A stretch of 35,242 nucleotides of DNA from Patescibacteria group bacterium (GCA_034660655.1 JAYEJU010000042.1:1-35242); one strand, 5' to 3'. Shown: positions 17,013 through 23,823, numbered from the stretch's first letter. The notes: generated by a model not told the origin, from the letters alone. Program-made: numbers and translations.

Positions 17013-17198
17013 ATGGCAAGAAAAGCTCAAATAGTAAAATCAAATAAAAAACCAAAATTTTCCACTAGAAAAGTTAATCGTTGTTGGCGTTGCGGGAGAA
17101 ATAGCGGATATATGAGAAAATTTGAACTATGTAGAATATGTTTTAGGGAATTGGCAAAAGACGGAGAAATTGTTGGAATTAAAAAATCAAGCTGGTAA
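17013..17198 (+). CDS. rpsN: 30S ribosomal protein S14, zinc-binding type (uS14, type Z)
   Basis: This 61-residue S14 has two CxxC pairs (CWRC at about 24-27 and CRIC at about 40-43) that bind zinc, with [13 protein letters not shown] between them. The length and cysteines place it in the short, zinc-containing S14 class. It starts with [16 protein letters not shown]. An AAGCTAA-like word precedes the ATG. Confidence 0.97.
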   Translation: MARKAQIVKSNKKPKFSTRKVNRCWRCGRNSGYMRKFELCRICFRELAKDGEIVGIKKSSW

Positions 17199-17228
17199 TA
17201 TTAATTATTAAAATATTTTAAATTTCAT

Positions 17229-17280
17229 AAGCTGAAAGCTAACGAAGTTATACTAAAAACTAACGAAGCTAAAAGCTATA
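17229..17280. repeat. AAGCTAA-type tandem before rpsH
   Basis: AAGCTGAAAGCTAACGAAG is followed by TTATACTAAAAACTAACG and AAGCTAAAAGCTATA. The basic unit is close to 9 nt (AAAGCTAAC, GAAGCTAAA). No complementary arm is present, unlike in the foldback families. It ends 7 nt before the rpsH ATG. Confidence 0.6.
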
Positions 17281-17287
17281 TAAATAT

Positions 17288-17665
17288 ATGACAGATCCAA
17301 TATCAGATATGTTAACAAGGATAAGGAATTCTTTAGCAGTTAAAAAAACTAAAGTTATTATTCCAATGTCCAAAATAAAATTAGAGATAGCAAAAATTTT
17401 AGAAAATGGCAAATGGATTGAGAAATTTTCTAAAGTTGATAACAATATAGTTATAACTCTTAAATATGAAAATGGAGAGCCAGCTATTAGTTGTTTGAAA
17501 CGAATTAGCAAACCAGGCTGTAGGATTTATTCTAAGTATAAAGATTTACCGATAGTCTTGGATGGTTTAGGATTTTCTATTATTTCTACGCCTAAAGGAT
17601 TGATGACAAATAAAGAATCTCACAGACAAAAGATGGGCGGAGAAGTAGTTTGTGAAATATATTAA
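17288..17665 (+). CDS. rpsH: 30S ribosomal protein S8 (uS8)
   Basis: This 125-residue primary 16S rRNA-binding protein regulates the spc operon by translational feedback in E. coli. It shows the signature start DPISDMLTRIRN, the middle LKRISKPGCRIYSKY, and the C-terminal ISTPKGLMTNKESHRQKMGG, ending GEVVCEIY. Length is normal. No S8-binding mimic could be identified by eye. Confidence 0.97.
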   Translation: MTDPISDMLTRIRNSLAVKKTKVIIPMSKIKLEIAKILENGKWIEKFSKVDNNIVITLKYENGEPAISCLKRISKPGCRIYSKYKDLPIVLDGLGFSIISTPKGLMTNKESHRQKMGGEVVCEIY

Positions 17666-17671
17666 CAATAT

Positions 17672-17773
17672 GGGATTATTATGATTTTTGGGATATTTGA
17701 GACTTTTGTGATAATATTTTAAAATTGAATCCCAAACATCTCAAATATCTCAATTATCTCAAATATCTCAATA
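17672..17773. repeat. 9-nt-periodic foldback element, copy 4 (rplF leader)
   Basis: Left units GGGATTATT, ATGATTTTT, GGGATATTT, GAGACTTTT, GTGATAATA (17672-17716). A 12-nt spacer follows, then right units ATCCCAAAC, ATCTCAAAT, ATCTCAATT, ATCTCAAAT, ATCTCAATA (17729-17773). It ends 6 nt before the rplF ATG. The right arm is the most regular of all copies. Confidence 0.88.
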
Positions 17774-17779
17774 AAAAAT

Positions 17780-18328
17780 ATGTCTAGAATAGGAAAACAA
17801 CCAATTAAAATATTAGAAGGCGTTGAAATAAAAATTAGCAACGATAATATTGTTAGCGCCAAAAATCAAAAAGGTGAGTTAAAAGTTCAAATTCATTCTG
17901 ATGTTAAAGTTGAAAAAAAAGATGATGAAATTATTGTTAGTATTCAAGATTTGGAAAACAACAAGCAAAAAGCTTTATGGGGACTTTCAAGAACTCTTAT
18001 TTTTAATATGATTGAGGGATTAACAAAATGTTTTGAGAAAAAATTAGAAGTTAATGGAGTTGGTTATCGCGTTGCATTGGCTGGCAACAAGTTGGTTTTA
18101 AATGTTGGTTATTCTCATCCAGCTGAATTTGAAGTGCCAGAAGGAATAAATATCACAGTTAAAGGAAATCTAATAACAATTAACGGGATTGACAAGCAAC
18201 TAGTCGGAGAGGTGTCAGCTAGAATTAGAAAAATAAGAAAACCAGAACCTTATAAAGGAAAAGGCATCAAATATATTGATGAAACAATTAGGAGAAAAGC
18301 TGGTAAAGCGGCTAAAACAACGGCTTAA
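17780..18328 (+). CDS. rplF: 50S ribosomal protein L6 (uL6)
   Basis: This 182-residue protein near the sarcin-ricin loop and factor-binding site starts MSRIGKQPIKILEGVEI. It contains the L6 repeats with EVNGVGYRVALAGNKL and NVGYSHPAEFEVPEGI. The C-terminal KIRKPEPYKGKGIKY is the diagnostic L6 end. Length is normal. Confidence 0.98.
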   Translation: MSRIGKQPIKILEGVEIKISNDNIVSAKNQKGELKVQIHSDVKVEKKDDEIIVSIQDLENNKQKALWGLSRTLIFNMIEGLTKCFEKKLEVNGVGYRVALAGNKLVLNVGYSHPAEFEVPEGINITVKGNLITINGIDKQLVGEVSARIRKIRKPEPYKGKGIKYIDETIRRKAGKAAKTTA

Positions 18329-18338
18329 TATAAAAAAT

Positions 18339-18698
18339 ATGAAAAATTTAAATAAAATTAAACAACAAGCAAGAAAAAGAAGGCATAAAAGAATTCGTTC
18401 TATAATAAAAGGGACAAAAGAGCTTCCGCGTTTTTCTGTTTTTAGAAGCAACAAATGTGTTTTTTTGCAATTAATAGATGATACAAAAAATATAACTTTA
18501 GTAAGTGTTAATGAAAATGAGATCAAGAGCAAAAAAGAAGACAAAACGCAAAAAGCTTTTAAAGCAGGCGAGTTATTTGCCGTAAAAGCGCTTAAATTAA
18601 AAATTAAAAAAGTTTTGTTTGACAGAGGCGGTTATAAATATCATGGCAGAGTTAAGGCTGTTGCTGAAGGAGCTAAAAAAGGAGGATTAAAATTTTAA
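18339..18698 (+). CDS. rplR: 50S ribosomal protein L18 (uL18)
   Basis: This 119-residue 5S rRNA-binding protein of the central protuberance begins MKNLNKIKQQARKRRHKR. It contains LPRFSVFRSNKCVFLQLIDD and the C-terminal LFDRGGYKYHGRVKAVAEGA, a clear L18 signature. An earlier in-frame ATG lies inside rplF and gives a non-family extension, so the ATG at 18339, 10 nt after rplF, is chosen. Confidence 0.96.
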   Translation: MKNLNKIKQQARKRRHKRIRSIIKGTKELPRFSVFRSNKCVFLQLIDDTKNITLVSVNENEIKSKKEDKTQKAFKAGELFAVKALKLKIKKVLFDRGGYKYHGRVKAVAEGAKKGGLKF

Positions 18699-18706
18699 AT
18701 AATTAT

Positions 18707-19282
18707 ATGATTAAAAGAAGAAAAACAAATTTTAAAAAAGAAGAACAAGAATTTGAGCAGAAAATTGTTGATTTGGCAAGAGTGACAAGAGTTATGGCAG
18801 GCGGAAAACGTTTAAGATTTAGAGCGACTGTTGTTGTTGGCGATAAAAAATCAAGAATAGGAGTTGGTGTTGGAAAAGGCGTTGACGTTAGTTTGGCAAT
18901 TTCCAAAGCTGTTGTTGTGGCAAAGAAAAAAATGATCAACACTCCAATTTTTGACAATACTATTCCTTGCGAAGTAAAAGAAAAATATGGGGCCGCGATA
19001 ATTTTTTTAAAACCGGCTAAACAGGGGACAGGTATTATCGCTGGCGGAGCCGTTAGAACAGTATTGGAATTAAGCGGATTGCAAAATGTTGTTGGCAAGA
19101 TTTATGGTTCAAAAAATAAGATTAACAATGTTCGCGCGACGATTAACGCTTTAAAAAGAATTGAAAAAATGGTCGCGAAAAAACAAGCGTTATTTGATAA
19201 AAAAACCAGTAAATCAGAAGATCTAAAAAAAGATAATAAAATAGCAAAAGATATTGTTAAGCCAATATCAGATAAAAAATAA
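18707..19282 (+). CDS. rpsE: 30S ribosomal protein S5 (uS5)
   Basis: This 191-residue protein at the mRNA entry and decoding region has the double-stranded-RNA-binding domain with VTRVMAGGKRLRFRATVVVG and GVGVGKGVDVSLAISKA. The C-terminal domain shows GTGIIAGGAVRTVLELSG and NNVRATINALKR. A Lys-rich C-terminal tail of about 25 residues follows the usual end. In most bacteria rpmD (uL30) comes next; here rplO follows after 3 nt. Confidence 0.96.
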   Translation: MIKRRKTNFKKEEQEFEQKIVDLARVTRVMAGGKRLRFRATVVVGDKKSRIGVGVGKGVDVSLAISKAVVVAKKKMINTPIFDNTIPCEVKEKYGAAIIFLKPAKQGTGIIAGGAVRTVLELSGLQNVVGKIYGSKNKINNVRATINALKRIEKMVAKKQALFDKKTSKSEDLKKDNKIAKDIVKPISDKK

Positions 19283-19285
19283 TAT

Positions 19286-19735
19286 ATGAGCTTAAGTTTG
19301 CATAATTTAAAACCAAATAAAAAATCAGTAAAAAAGAAAAAGCGAGTTGGTCGTGGAAATTCTTCTGGAACAGGAACTTATAGCGGGAGAGGCATAAAAG
19401 GGCAGAGATCTCGTTCTGGTGGAAAAAATAAATTAAAAAGACTTGGTATGAGGCAGGTTATTTTTGCTACTCCTAAAAAGAAAGGATTTAAAAGCGGGCG
19501 ACCTAAAAATCAAATAGTTAATTTTATTGATATTAACAAGCATTTTAAAGATGGCAGTGAAATTAGCCCTAAAGCATTGTTAAAAGTAAGATTAATTGAT
19601 ACAATAAAAGTGCCTGTTAAAATTTTAGGAAAAGGAAAGTTAGAAATTAAAAATTTAAAATTTGTTGGCGTAAAAATGAGTGCAAGCGTAAAAGAAAAAA
19701 TAAAAGGTGAAAGTAAAAAAGTTAAGAAAATATAA
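19286..19735 (+). CDS. rplO: 50S ribosomal protein L15 (uL15)
   Basis: This 149-residue late-assembly protein of the 50S subunit starts MSLSLHNLKPNKKS and has the glycine-rich GRGNSSGTGTYSGRG followed by KGQRSRSGGK. The C-terminal globular part includes KVPVKILGKGKLEIKNLKF. Length is normal. It follows rpsE directly, so uL30 is absent from its usual place. Confidence 0.96.
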   Translation: MSLSLHNLKPNKKSVKKKKRVGRGNSSGTGTYSGRGIKGQRSRSGGKNKLKRLGMRQVIFATPKKKGFKSGRPKNQIVNFIDINKHFKDGSEISPKALLKVRLIDTIKVPVKILGKGKLEIKNLKFVGVKMSASVKEKIKGESKKVKKI

Positions 19736-19738
19736 TAT

Positions 19739-19768
19739 TCCCCCTTTGGAAAAGGGGGTTGGGGGATT
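19739..19768. repeat. CCCCCTTT hairpin after rplO
   Basis: CCCCCTTT and AAAGGGGG pair around a 3-nt loop (19740-19758), followed by TTGGGGGATTTT. It resembles a short G/C-run repeat found between genes in some bacteria. It could weaken transcription into secY but lacks a proper T-tract. Confidence 0.45.
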
Positions 19769-19778
19769 TTACAATTCA

Positions 19779-19884
19779 AAATAATTCGCATTATATTTAT
19801 TCGTGGCATTTGCATAAATTCGCGGATTCGCATTTTCCTATAATTCGGAGCATTCGGATACAATTCGTAAATTCGGATTATATT
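19779..19884. repeat. GCGAAT-type repeat before secY (right arms only)
   Basis: This stretch holds ATTCGCATT, ATTCGTGGC, ATTTGCATA, AATTCGCGG, ATTCGCATT, then a second set of AATTCGGAGC, ATTCGGATA, AATTCGTAA, ATTCGGATT. Both sets have the polarity of the right arm of the rplC and rplV elements. No strong left arm is present, so this copy may be a partial or rearranged member. Confidence 0.6.
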
Positions 19885-19890
19885 ATTTAT

Positions 19891-21201
19891 ATGTTTAAAA
19901 AATTAATAAAAAAATTAATCCAGATTTGGAAAATTAAAGATTTAAGAAACAATATTTTATTTGTTTTGGCAATGCTGGTTGTTTTTAGAATTGCCGCTAA
20001 TATTCCAATGACAGGAGTTAATGTCGCTGCTTTAAAAGATTATTTTTCTAATAATCAATTTTTAGGCCTTGTAAATATTTTTACTGGTGGAGGAATGAGT
20101 AATTTTTCTGTTGTAATGCTTGGAATAGGACCTTATATTACTTCATCTATTATTTTTCAGTTATTAACAATGATTGTTCCGCGCTTAGAAGAGATGAACA
20201 AAGAAGAAAGCGGAAGGAAAAAAATAAACCAATATACCAGAATAGCTACTGTTCCATTAGCAATGTTGCAGGCGTATGGAATGATTACGCTTTTAAGCAG
20301 GACTTCAAGCACACAGATTATTCCTGAGTTGGATATATGGAAATATATCACAATGATTATTACCATTACTGGCGGAACAATGTTTTTGGTTTGGTTGGGC
20401 GAACTTATATCTGAAAAAAAGATTGGGAATGGAATTTCAATTATAATTTTCGCGGGAATAGTAGCGAGTATTCCAACAACAATTGGGCAGACAATAGCCG
20501 CAACATTTAATTTTGATACGCATACTTTTGAATTTTCACAAATGGGAAGCTTATTAAGTTTCGGAGTGATTGCCATATTTACGACAGCTGTTATTGTTTA
20601 TATTTCTGAAGCTCAAAGGAATGTGCCTGTTTCTTACGCTAAAAGAGTTCGCGGGATGAAAATGTACGGCGGAATGGATACCCATCTTCCTTTAAAAGTT
20701 AATCAAGCTGGAATGATTCCAATAATATTCGCGATTTCCATTATTATGTTTCCGCCAATGATAGCGCAATTTTTCGCGCGTTCCAGCCACCAATGGCTTT
20801 TATGGATGTCTAATTTTATTTTAGATTTATTCGCAAACCAGCTTTTTTATGGAATACTTTATTTTTCATTAGTTGTGGCATTTACTTATTTTTATACTTC
20901 TATTATATTTCATCCAAAACAAATAGCTGAAAATTTGCAAAAGCAAGGAGCTTTTATTCCTGGAATTCGTCCGGGAAGTATGACAGAAGAATATCTGGGC
21001 AATACTGTCCATAAAATAGTTTTCACTGGAGCTTTGTTCTTAGGTGGGGTTGCTGTTGTGCCTCTGCTTATGCAAATTGTTGTTGAAGCGCCCTGGCTTA
21101 CTATCAGCGGCGCGAGTTTATTGATTGTTGTTGGCGTGGTTTTAGAATCAATGAAACAGATTGATTCGCAATTGACAATGAGAGACTACGAAGGGTTTTA
21201 A
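19891..21201 (+). CDS. secY: Preprotein translocase subunit SecY
   Basis: This 436-residue integral membrane protein is the channel of the Sec translocon, working with SecE, SecG and SecA or the ribosome. Ten transmembrane segments can be traced. It starts MFKKLIKKLIQIWKIKDLRN and shows IPMTGVNVAALKDYF in the plug region. The cytoplasmic loops include SYAKRVRGMKMYGGMDTHLP and GAFIPGIRPGSMTEEYL, the ribosome and SecA contact loops. The ATG at 19891 is chosen because upstream in-frame sequence is repeat. It is the last gene of the ribosomal run; adk, map and infA do not follow. Confidence 0.97.
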   Translation: MFKKLIKKLIQIWKIKDLRNNILFVLAMLVVFRIAANIPMTGVNVAALKDYFSNNQFLGLVNIFTGGGMSNFSVVMLGIGPYITSSIIFQLLTMIVPRLEEMNKEESGRKKINQYTRIATVPLAMLQAYGMITLLSRTSSTQIIPELDIWKYITMIITITGGTMFLVWLGELISEKKIGNGISIIIFAGIVASIPTTIGQTIAATFNFDTHTFEFSQMGSLLSFGVIAIFTTAVIVYISEAQRNVPVSYAKRVRGMKMYGGMDTHLPLKVNQAGMIPIIFAISIIMFPPMIAQFFARSSHQWLLWMSNFILDLFANQLFYGILYFSLVVAFTYFYTSIIFHPKQIAENLQKQGAFIPGIRPGSMTEEYLGNTVHKIVFTGALFLGGVAVVPLLMQIVVEAPWLTISGASLLIVVGVVLESMKQIDSQLTMRDYEGF

Positions 21202-21265
21202 AATCAACTTTTGAAAGATTAGAATAATCATAAAGAAAAATAAAAATAGAAAAATAATAGTTTTT

Positions 21266-21312
21266 AAATTGTTGTAAAATACATGCGACCGCACATTTTC
21301 TACAGCAATTTT
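21266..21312 (+). terminator. Long hairpin after secY
   Basis: Arms beginning AAATTGTTGTA and ending CTACAGCAATTT pair over about 20 bp with a few mismatches around TGCGACCGCA. A short T-run follows. It is the likely end of the S10-spc transcript. Confidence 0.55.
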
Positions 21313-21384
21313 AACATTTTAATATTTAAATACTGATTGATTTTAGGCATATTATATTTTTTATAATTCTGTGGATAACTTTTC

Positions 21385-21412
21385 TTGACATCATTTTTAA
21401 ATATGATATTGT
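21385..21412 (+). promoter_or_regulatory. Promoter with consensus -35 and extended -10
   Basis: TTGACA (21385-21390), 16-nt spacer ending in TGA, -10 TATTGT (21407-21412). The layout matches the tuf promoter (same spacer, same TGA). No gene starts downstream; the predicted transcript is the G-poor RNA. Confidence 0.65.
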
Positions 21413-21419
21413 ATAAATA

Positions 21420-21518
21420 ACAAATCAAACAGTTCCACCACCCAAACCAACAAACCCAACCCACATATACCTTTTTCTTTGGCAAATTTTTTATCAAGAG
21501 CATTTCGCTCTTTTTTAT
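21420..21518 (+). ncRNA. Candidate G-poor small RNA
   Basis: A consensus promoter directly upstream and a terminator hairpin at 21496-21518 define a transcript of about 100 nt. It has no credible reading frame. Its body is remarkable: from 21433 to 21480 there is no G on the plus strand, with C-runs such as CCACCACCCAAACC and AACCCAACCCAC. The RNA would be single-stranded except for its terminator. It does not match an RNA family I know. On the minus strand the same stretch is G-rich (GGGTTGGG, GGTTTGGGTGGTGG). Confidence 0.5.
21496..21518 (+). terminator. Intrinsic terminator of the G-poor RNA
   Basis: AAGAGC-ATTTC-GCTCTT followed by a run of Ts (TTTTTTATTTTTT). Compact stem, short loop and strong T-tract make it a textbook terminator. 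Confidence 0.75.
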
Positions 21519-21569
21519 TTTTTAAAAATTTAATCTATCATTATTAGATTATCTTGATACAATTTTATT

Positions 21570-21819
21570 TGTAAGATATGCTAGCGTTGTTTACACTTTT
21601 TGAAAAATTCTTCTTGGTTGTCATTCCGGAAAGTATAATTTCTCGACGAGCTTGCGAGTCGTAAGAAATTAACTTATCCGGAATCTACGCTATATATAAC
21701 CACAAATCAATTAAAGTTATAGATTCCGGATAAATGATTTTCTAAAAGCTCGCGGGCTCGCTTAGAAAATCTATTTTCCAGAATGACAAAAAGTGTAAAC
21801 AACGTTTTTGATTTTTACA
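21570..21819 (+). repeat. 250-bp MITE-like element B, copy 1
   Basis: The terminal inverted repeats share CGTTGTTTACACTTTTTG (left 21585-21602; right as its complement ending near 21803) and begin TGTAA at both outer ends. Inside are two hairpins: one around AATTTCTCGACGAGC and GAGTCGTAAGAAATT, one around GATTTTCTAAAAGC and GCTTAGAAAATC. TCATTCCGG and ATTCCGGAT words link it to the GTCATYC repeats. No protein is encoded. A second copy of the same length lies at 27903-28152 in the same orientation. Confidence 0.8.
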
Positions 21820-22011
21820 TTTTATTGTAATAAGTTTTAAGCAATTGGCTTGATTTTTTTTAAAAATTAAATAATATATTAGCAGTGAGACAACTATATA
21901 TCTCATTAATTTCAAGAAAGGATAATTTTTGTTCTTTGAAAAATATTATTAGTAAAAGGAAGGTAACAAAAAAGCGCTGAAGTTGATTTGCAAGTTTGGA
22001 AAGGAGGCTTG

Positions 22012-22032
22012 ATGAAAATAAAAAAGTGGTGA
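22012..22032 (+). CDS. Possible leader peptide MKIKKW
   Basis: A six-codon frame ATG-AAA-ATA-AAA-AAG-TGG-TGA follows AAAGGAGG (22000-22007) at 4 nt. This is one of the strongest Shine-Dalgarno sequences in the window, where few genes have one. It lies about 190 nt upstream of the pyrE-like start. It could be a regulatory upstream frame; equally the purine-rich sequence may look like a ribosome site by chance. Confidence 0.3.
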   Translation: MKIKKW

Positions 22033-22125
22033 CCGAAGAGAGATAGATCAAGAGGGAAAAAGAATAAAAAAACAAAGAAGAAAGAGAATAAAGAAAAACT
22101 CAGGAAAAAGAAAAGAAAGTGAAAT
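22033..22125 (+). promoter_or_regulatory. Purine-rich leader tract upstream of pyrE-like gene
   Basis: About 90 nt consist almost only of A and G (for example AAGAAGAAAGAGAATAAAG), followed at 22145-22159 by a small hairpin CCTGC-ATTAA-GCAGG without a T-tract. The strand bias is far stronger than in the surroundings. It may be an unstructured mRNA leader. The 1-kb gap 21202-22225 holds no other gene that I can support. Confidence 0.4.
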
Positions 22126-22225
22126 GTAATTCCAAAAAGCCCGTCCTGCATTAAGCAGGCGAGGAATAAAGGGATGTATTGCCAATGATATGAATTTAAT
22201 AAATTCTATACAGGAGGATAAGAAG

Positions 22226-22939
22226 ATGGGACAAAAGAAAGAAAATGTAATGAGGTTAATACTTGAATCAGGAGGAGTGGAAATCAGAGATGTAGATAAT
22301 GGCGAAGAGCCTTTTCTATATAGCTCTGGGAATCATGGACCCGGTTATATTGATATCAAAGGCAGGGTCGGATTTGACGAGGTTTTTGAGTCTATGGTTG
22401 ATCTACTTGCTGACAAATTAGTCGCTGATAAAGTACAATTTGATTTAATTGTTGGCATGATGACTGGCGGATCTATACCTGGGTACAGGCTTAAGCAAAT
22501 TATGTCAAAGCGTCTGGGAAAAAGAATCATATATATTTACCAGCGAGGAGCCAGAAAAAAAGGAGGACACAAAGAGCTTGACACCGGAGACAGAAATAAT
22601 CTCCATATTCGGCCTCAATGCAGAACATTGGTAATTGAAGAATTAGTTAATTTTGCCGAGACTACAACTAATGGGGTCTTGTACGAGAGGGATGAAAAAG
22701 ATCGCATCGTTGAAGATGTTGCCACTATTCTTTTTTACCAAAATCCGATAGCAATTGAAAGATTTAAGAAATACAACATCAATTTGCATTGGGTCATCGG
22801 GTTTCGTGATGATTTATTACCTTTTGCGGTAAAAGAAGGTTTTTTTTCGCAAAGGCTGGTTGACCAATATTTTGAATTCTTAAACAATCCAAGAGACTGG
22901 AATTTAAAGCGTGGCTTTGAATTCTTCGATGGGGTGTAA
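22226..22939 (+). CDS. Orotate phosphoribosyltransferase-like protein
   Basis: This 237-residue type I phosphoribosyltransferase fits PyrE: YSSGNHGPGYIDIKG corresponds to the N-terminal substrate region, LIVGMMTGGSIPGYRL to the pyrophosphate loop, and TLVIEELVNFAETTTNG to the PRPP-binding loop. The PRPP loop is diverged (EEL and an insertion before TTTNG instead of the usual EDV-x-TTG), so orotate specificity is not certain. The ATG at 22226 is chosen because GGAGG (22213-22217) precedes it; an ATG 36 nt upstream lacks one. It is coupled to the pyrF-like gene by a 1-nt gap. GC content and codon choice appear higher and more mixed than in neighbouring genes. Confidence 0.75.
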   Translation: MGQKKENVMRLILESGGVEIRDVDNGEEPFLYSSGNHGPGYIDIKGRVGFDEVFESMVDLLADKLVADKVQFDLIVGMMTGGSIPGYRLKQIMSKRLGKRIIYIYQRGARKKGGHKELDTGDRNNLHIRPQCRTLVIEELVNFAETTTNGVLYERDEKDRIVEDVATILFYQNPIAIERFKKYNINLHWVIGFRDDLLPFAVKEGFFSQRLVDQYFEFLNNPRDWNLKRGFEFFDGV

Positions 22940-22940
22940 A

Positions 22941-23660
22941 ATGAAAAGAACAGCAAAGCCATTTTTATATGTAGCAATGGATTTTATGGAAGAAGACCAA
23001 ATGCTTTACTGGGCAGAGAAATTCGCTCTGGTTGAGGGCAATTTGGGGTTCAAAATTAACGATGATTATCTGAACAAGTACACTGCTGAGCGAGCTGTTA
23101 ATGAATTAAAAGGTTTTCATCGGCGAATTTTTGCCGATAAAAAAATGTTTAAAGGCGTTCGGCGAATGATCAACTCAGCATTAGAACTATCTACGATTGG
23201 TGGTGTTGAATTCACTAATGTATTTGCGCTTGTTGGCCAAAAGATGCTTAGTAAAGTCGTAAACGGTGTTCAGGGAAGCGGAATTGATATTTTGGCTTTG
23301 ACCATACTTACGCATATGGACGAGAATTACTGTCAACAGATGTTTTGTCGTTCATTAAGTGAAGCTGTAAGAATGTTTGCTCAAATAGCCAAAGATGCTG
23401 AATGTCATGGAATCATTTTGCCTGGAGCTTACTTAAAAGATGTTGAAGATTTTGATCTTATTAAAGTTGTTCCAGGAATCAGGCCAAAGCAATATCAAGG
23501 CGGAAAGGCAAATCCGCAAAGCCAAAAAGTAACTCATGGACAAGCAGTAAGAGATGGCGCTGATATTCTTATTGCTGGTAGTCCTGTCTTTGATACAAAG
23601 AATCCTGTTGATTCACTGAAGCGGATTCTTGAAGAAATGGATAATAATATCGGTAAATAA
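22941..23660 (+). CDS. Orotidine-5'-phosphate decarboxylase-like protein with altered catalytic tetrad
   Basis: This 239-residue TIM-barrel protein of the OMP decarboxylase superfamily has Asp14 in VAMD, Lys38 in FKIN, then IFADKKMFK (63-71), then PGIRP and a phosphate-binding end HGQAVRDGADILIAGS. The family's catalytic motif is D-x-K-x-x-D; here it reads D66-K-K68-M-F-K71, so the last Asp is Lys. That residue normally stresses the substrate carboxylate, so decarboxylation of OMP may be altered. ATG 22941, 1 nt after the pyrE-like stop, is chosen over starts inside that gene. A terminator follows. Confidence 0.7.
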   Translation: MKRTAKPFLYVAMDFMEEDQMLYWAEKFALVEGNLGFKINDDYLNKYTAERAVNELKGFHRRIFADKKMFKGVRRMINSALELSTIGGVEFTNVFALVGQKMLSKVVNGVQGSGIDILALTILTHMDENYCQQMFCRSLSEAVRMFAQIAKDAECHGIILPGAYLKDVEDFDLIKVVPGIRPKQYQGGKANPQSQKVTHGQAVRDGADILIAGSPVFDTKNPVDSLKRILEEMDNNIGK

Positions 23661-23676
23661 AACAATAAATTTATAC

Positions 23677-23716
23677 AAAAGGGGAAATAGCGCAAACAAG
23701 CTATAGCCCCTTTTTT
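23677..23716 (+). terminator. Intrinsic terminator after pyrF-like gene
   Basis: AAAAGGGG-aaa-TAGC pairs with GCTA-ta-GCCCCTTTT, followed by a T-tract. It ends the pyrE-like/pyrF-like transcript. Confidence 0.8.
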
Positions 23717-23739
23717 CTTTTGTCATAAACAAAAAGCCG

Positions 23740-23775
23740 AAAGTCCGAACGGACGTGCAGACTTTTATTTTTTTT
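23740..23775 (+). terminator. Second terminator-like hairpin
   Basis: AAAGTC and GACTTT can pair across 23740-23765, with an alternative inner stem TCCG-AA-CGGA, followed by ATTTTTTTT. It is 25 nt after the first terminator and before the hrcA promoter. Confidence 0.4.
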
Positions 23776-23823
23776 AGATTTTGTTTAAATGTTTTAATGT
23801 TTAAGTGTTTATATGACAAGAGC

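Noticed and set aside
11763-17773. CRISPR array
   Set aside because: Units are only 9 nt, degenerate, without unique spacers, and no cas genes are present.
19759-19890. N-terminal extension of SecY from 19759
   Set aside because: The 44 residues are coded by the GCGAAT-type repeat and precede the usual cytoplasmic SecY start.
21300-21503. Minus-strand 67-residue frame rich in Trp (VGWVCWFGWWNC)
   Set aside because: It is the complement of the C-rich RNA body and runs through the promoter and terminator; no ribosome site or family resemblance.
21385-21518. 6S RNA, tmRNA or RNase P RNA
   Set aside because: The candidate RNA is too short and has no secondary structure besides its terminator, so none of these fits.
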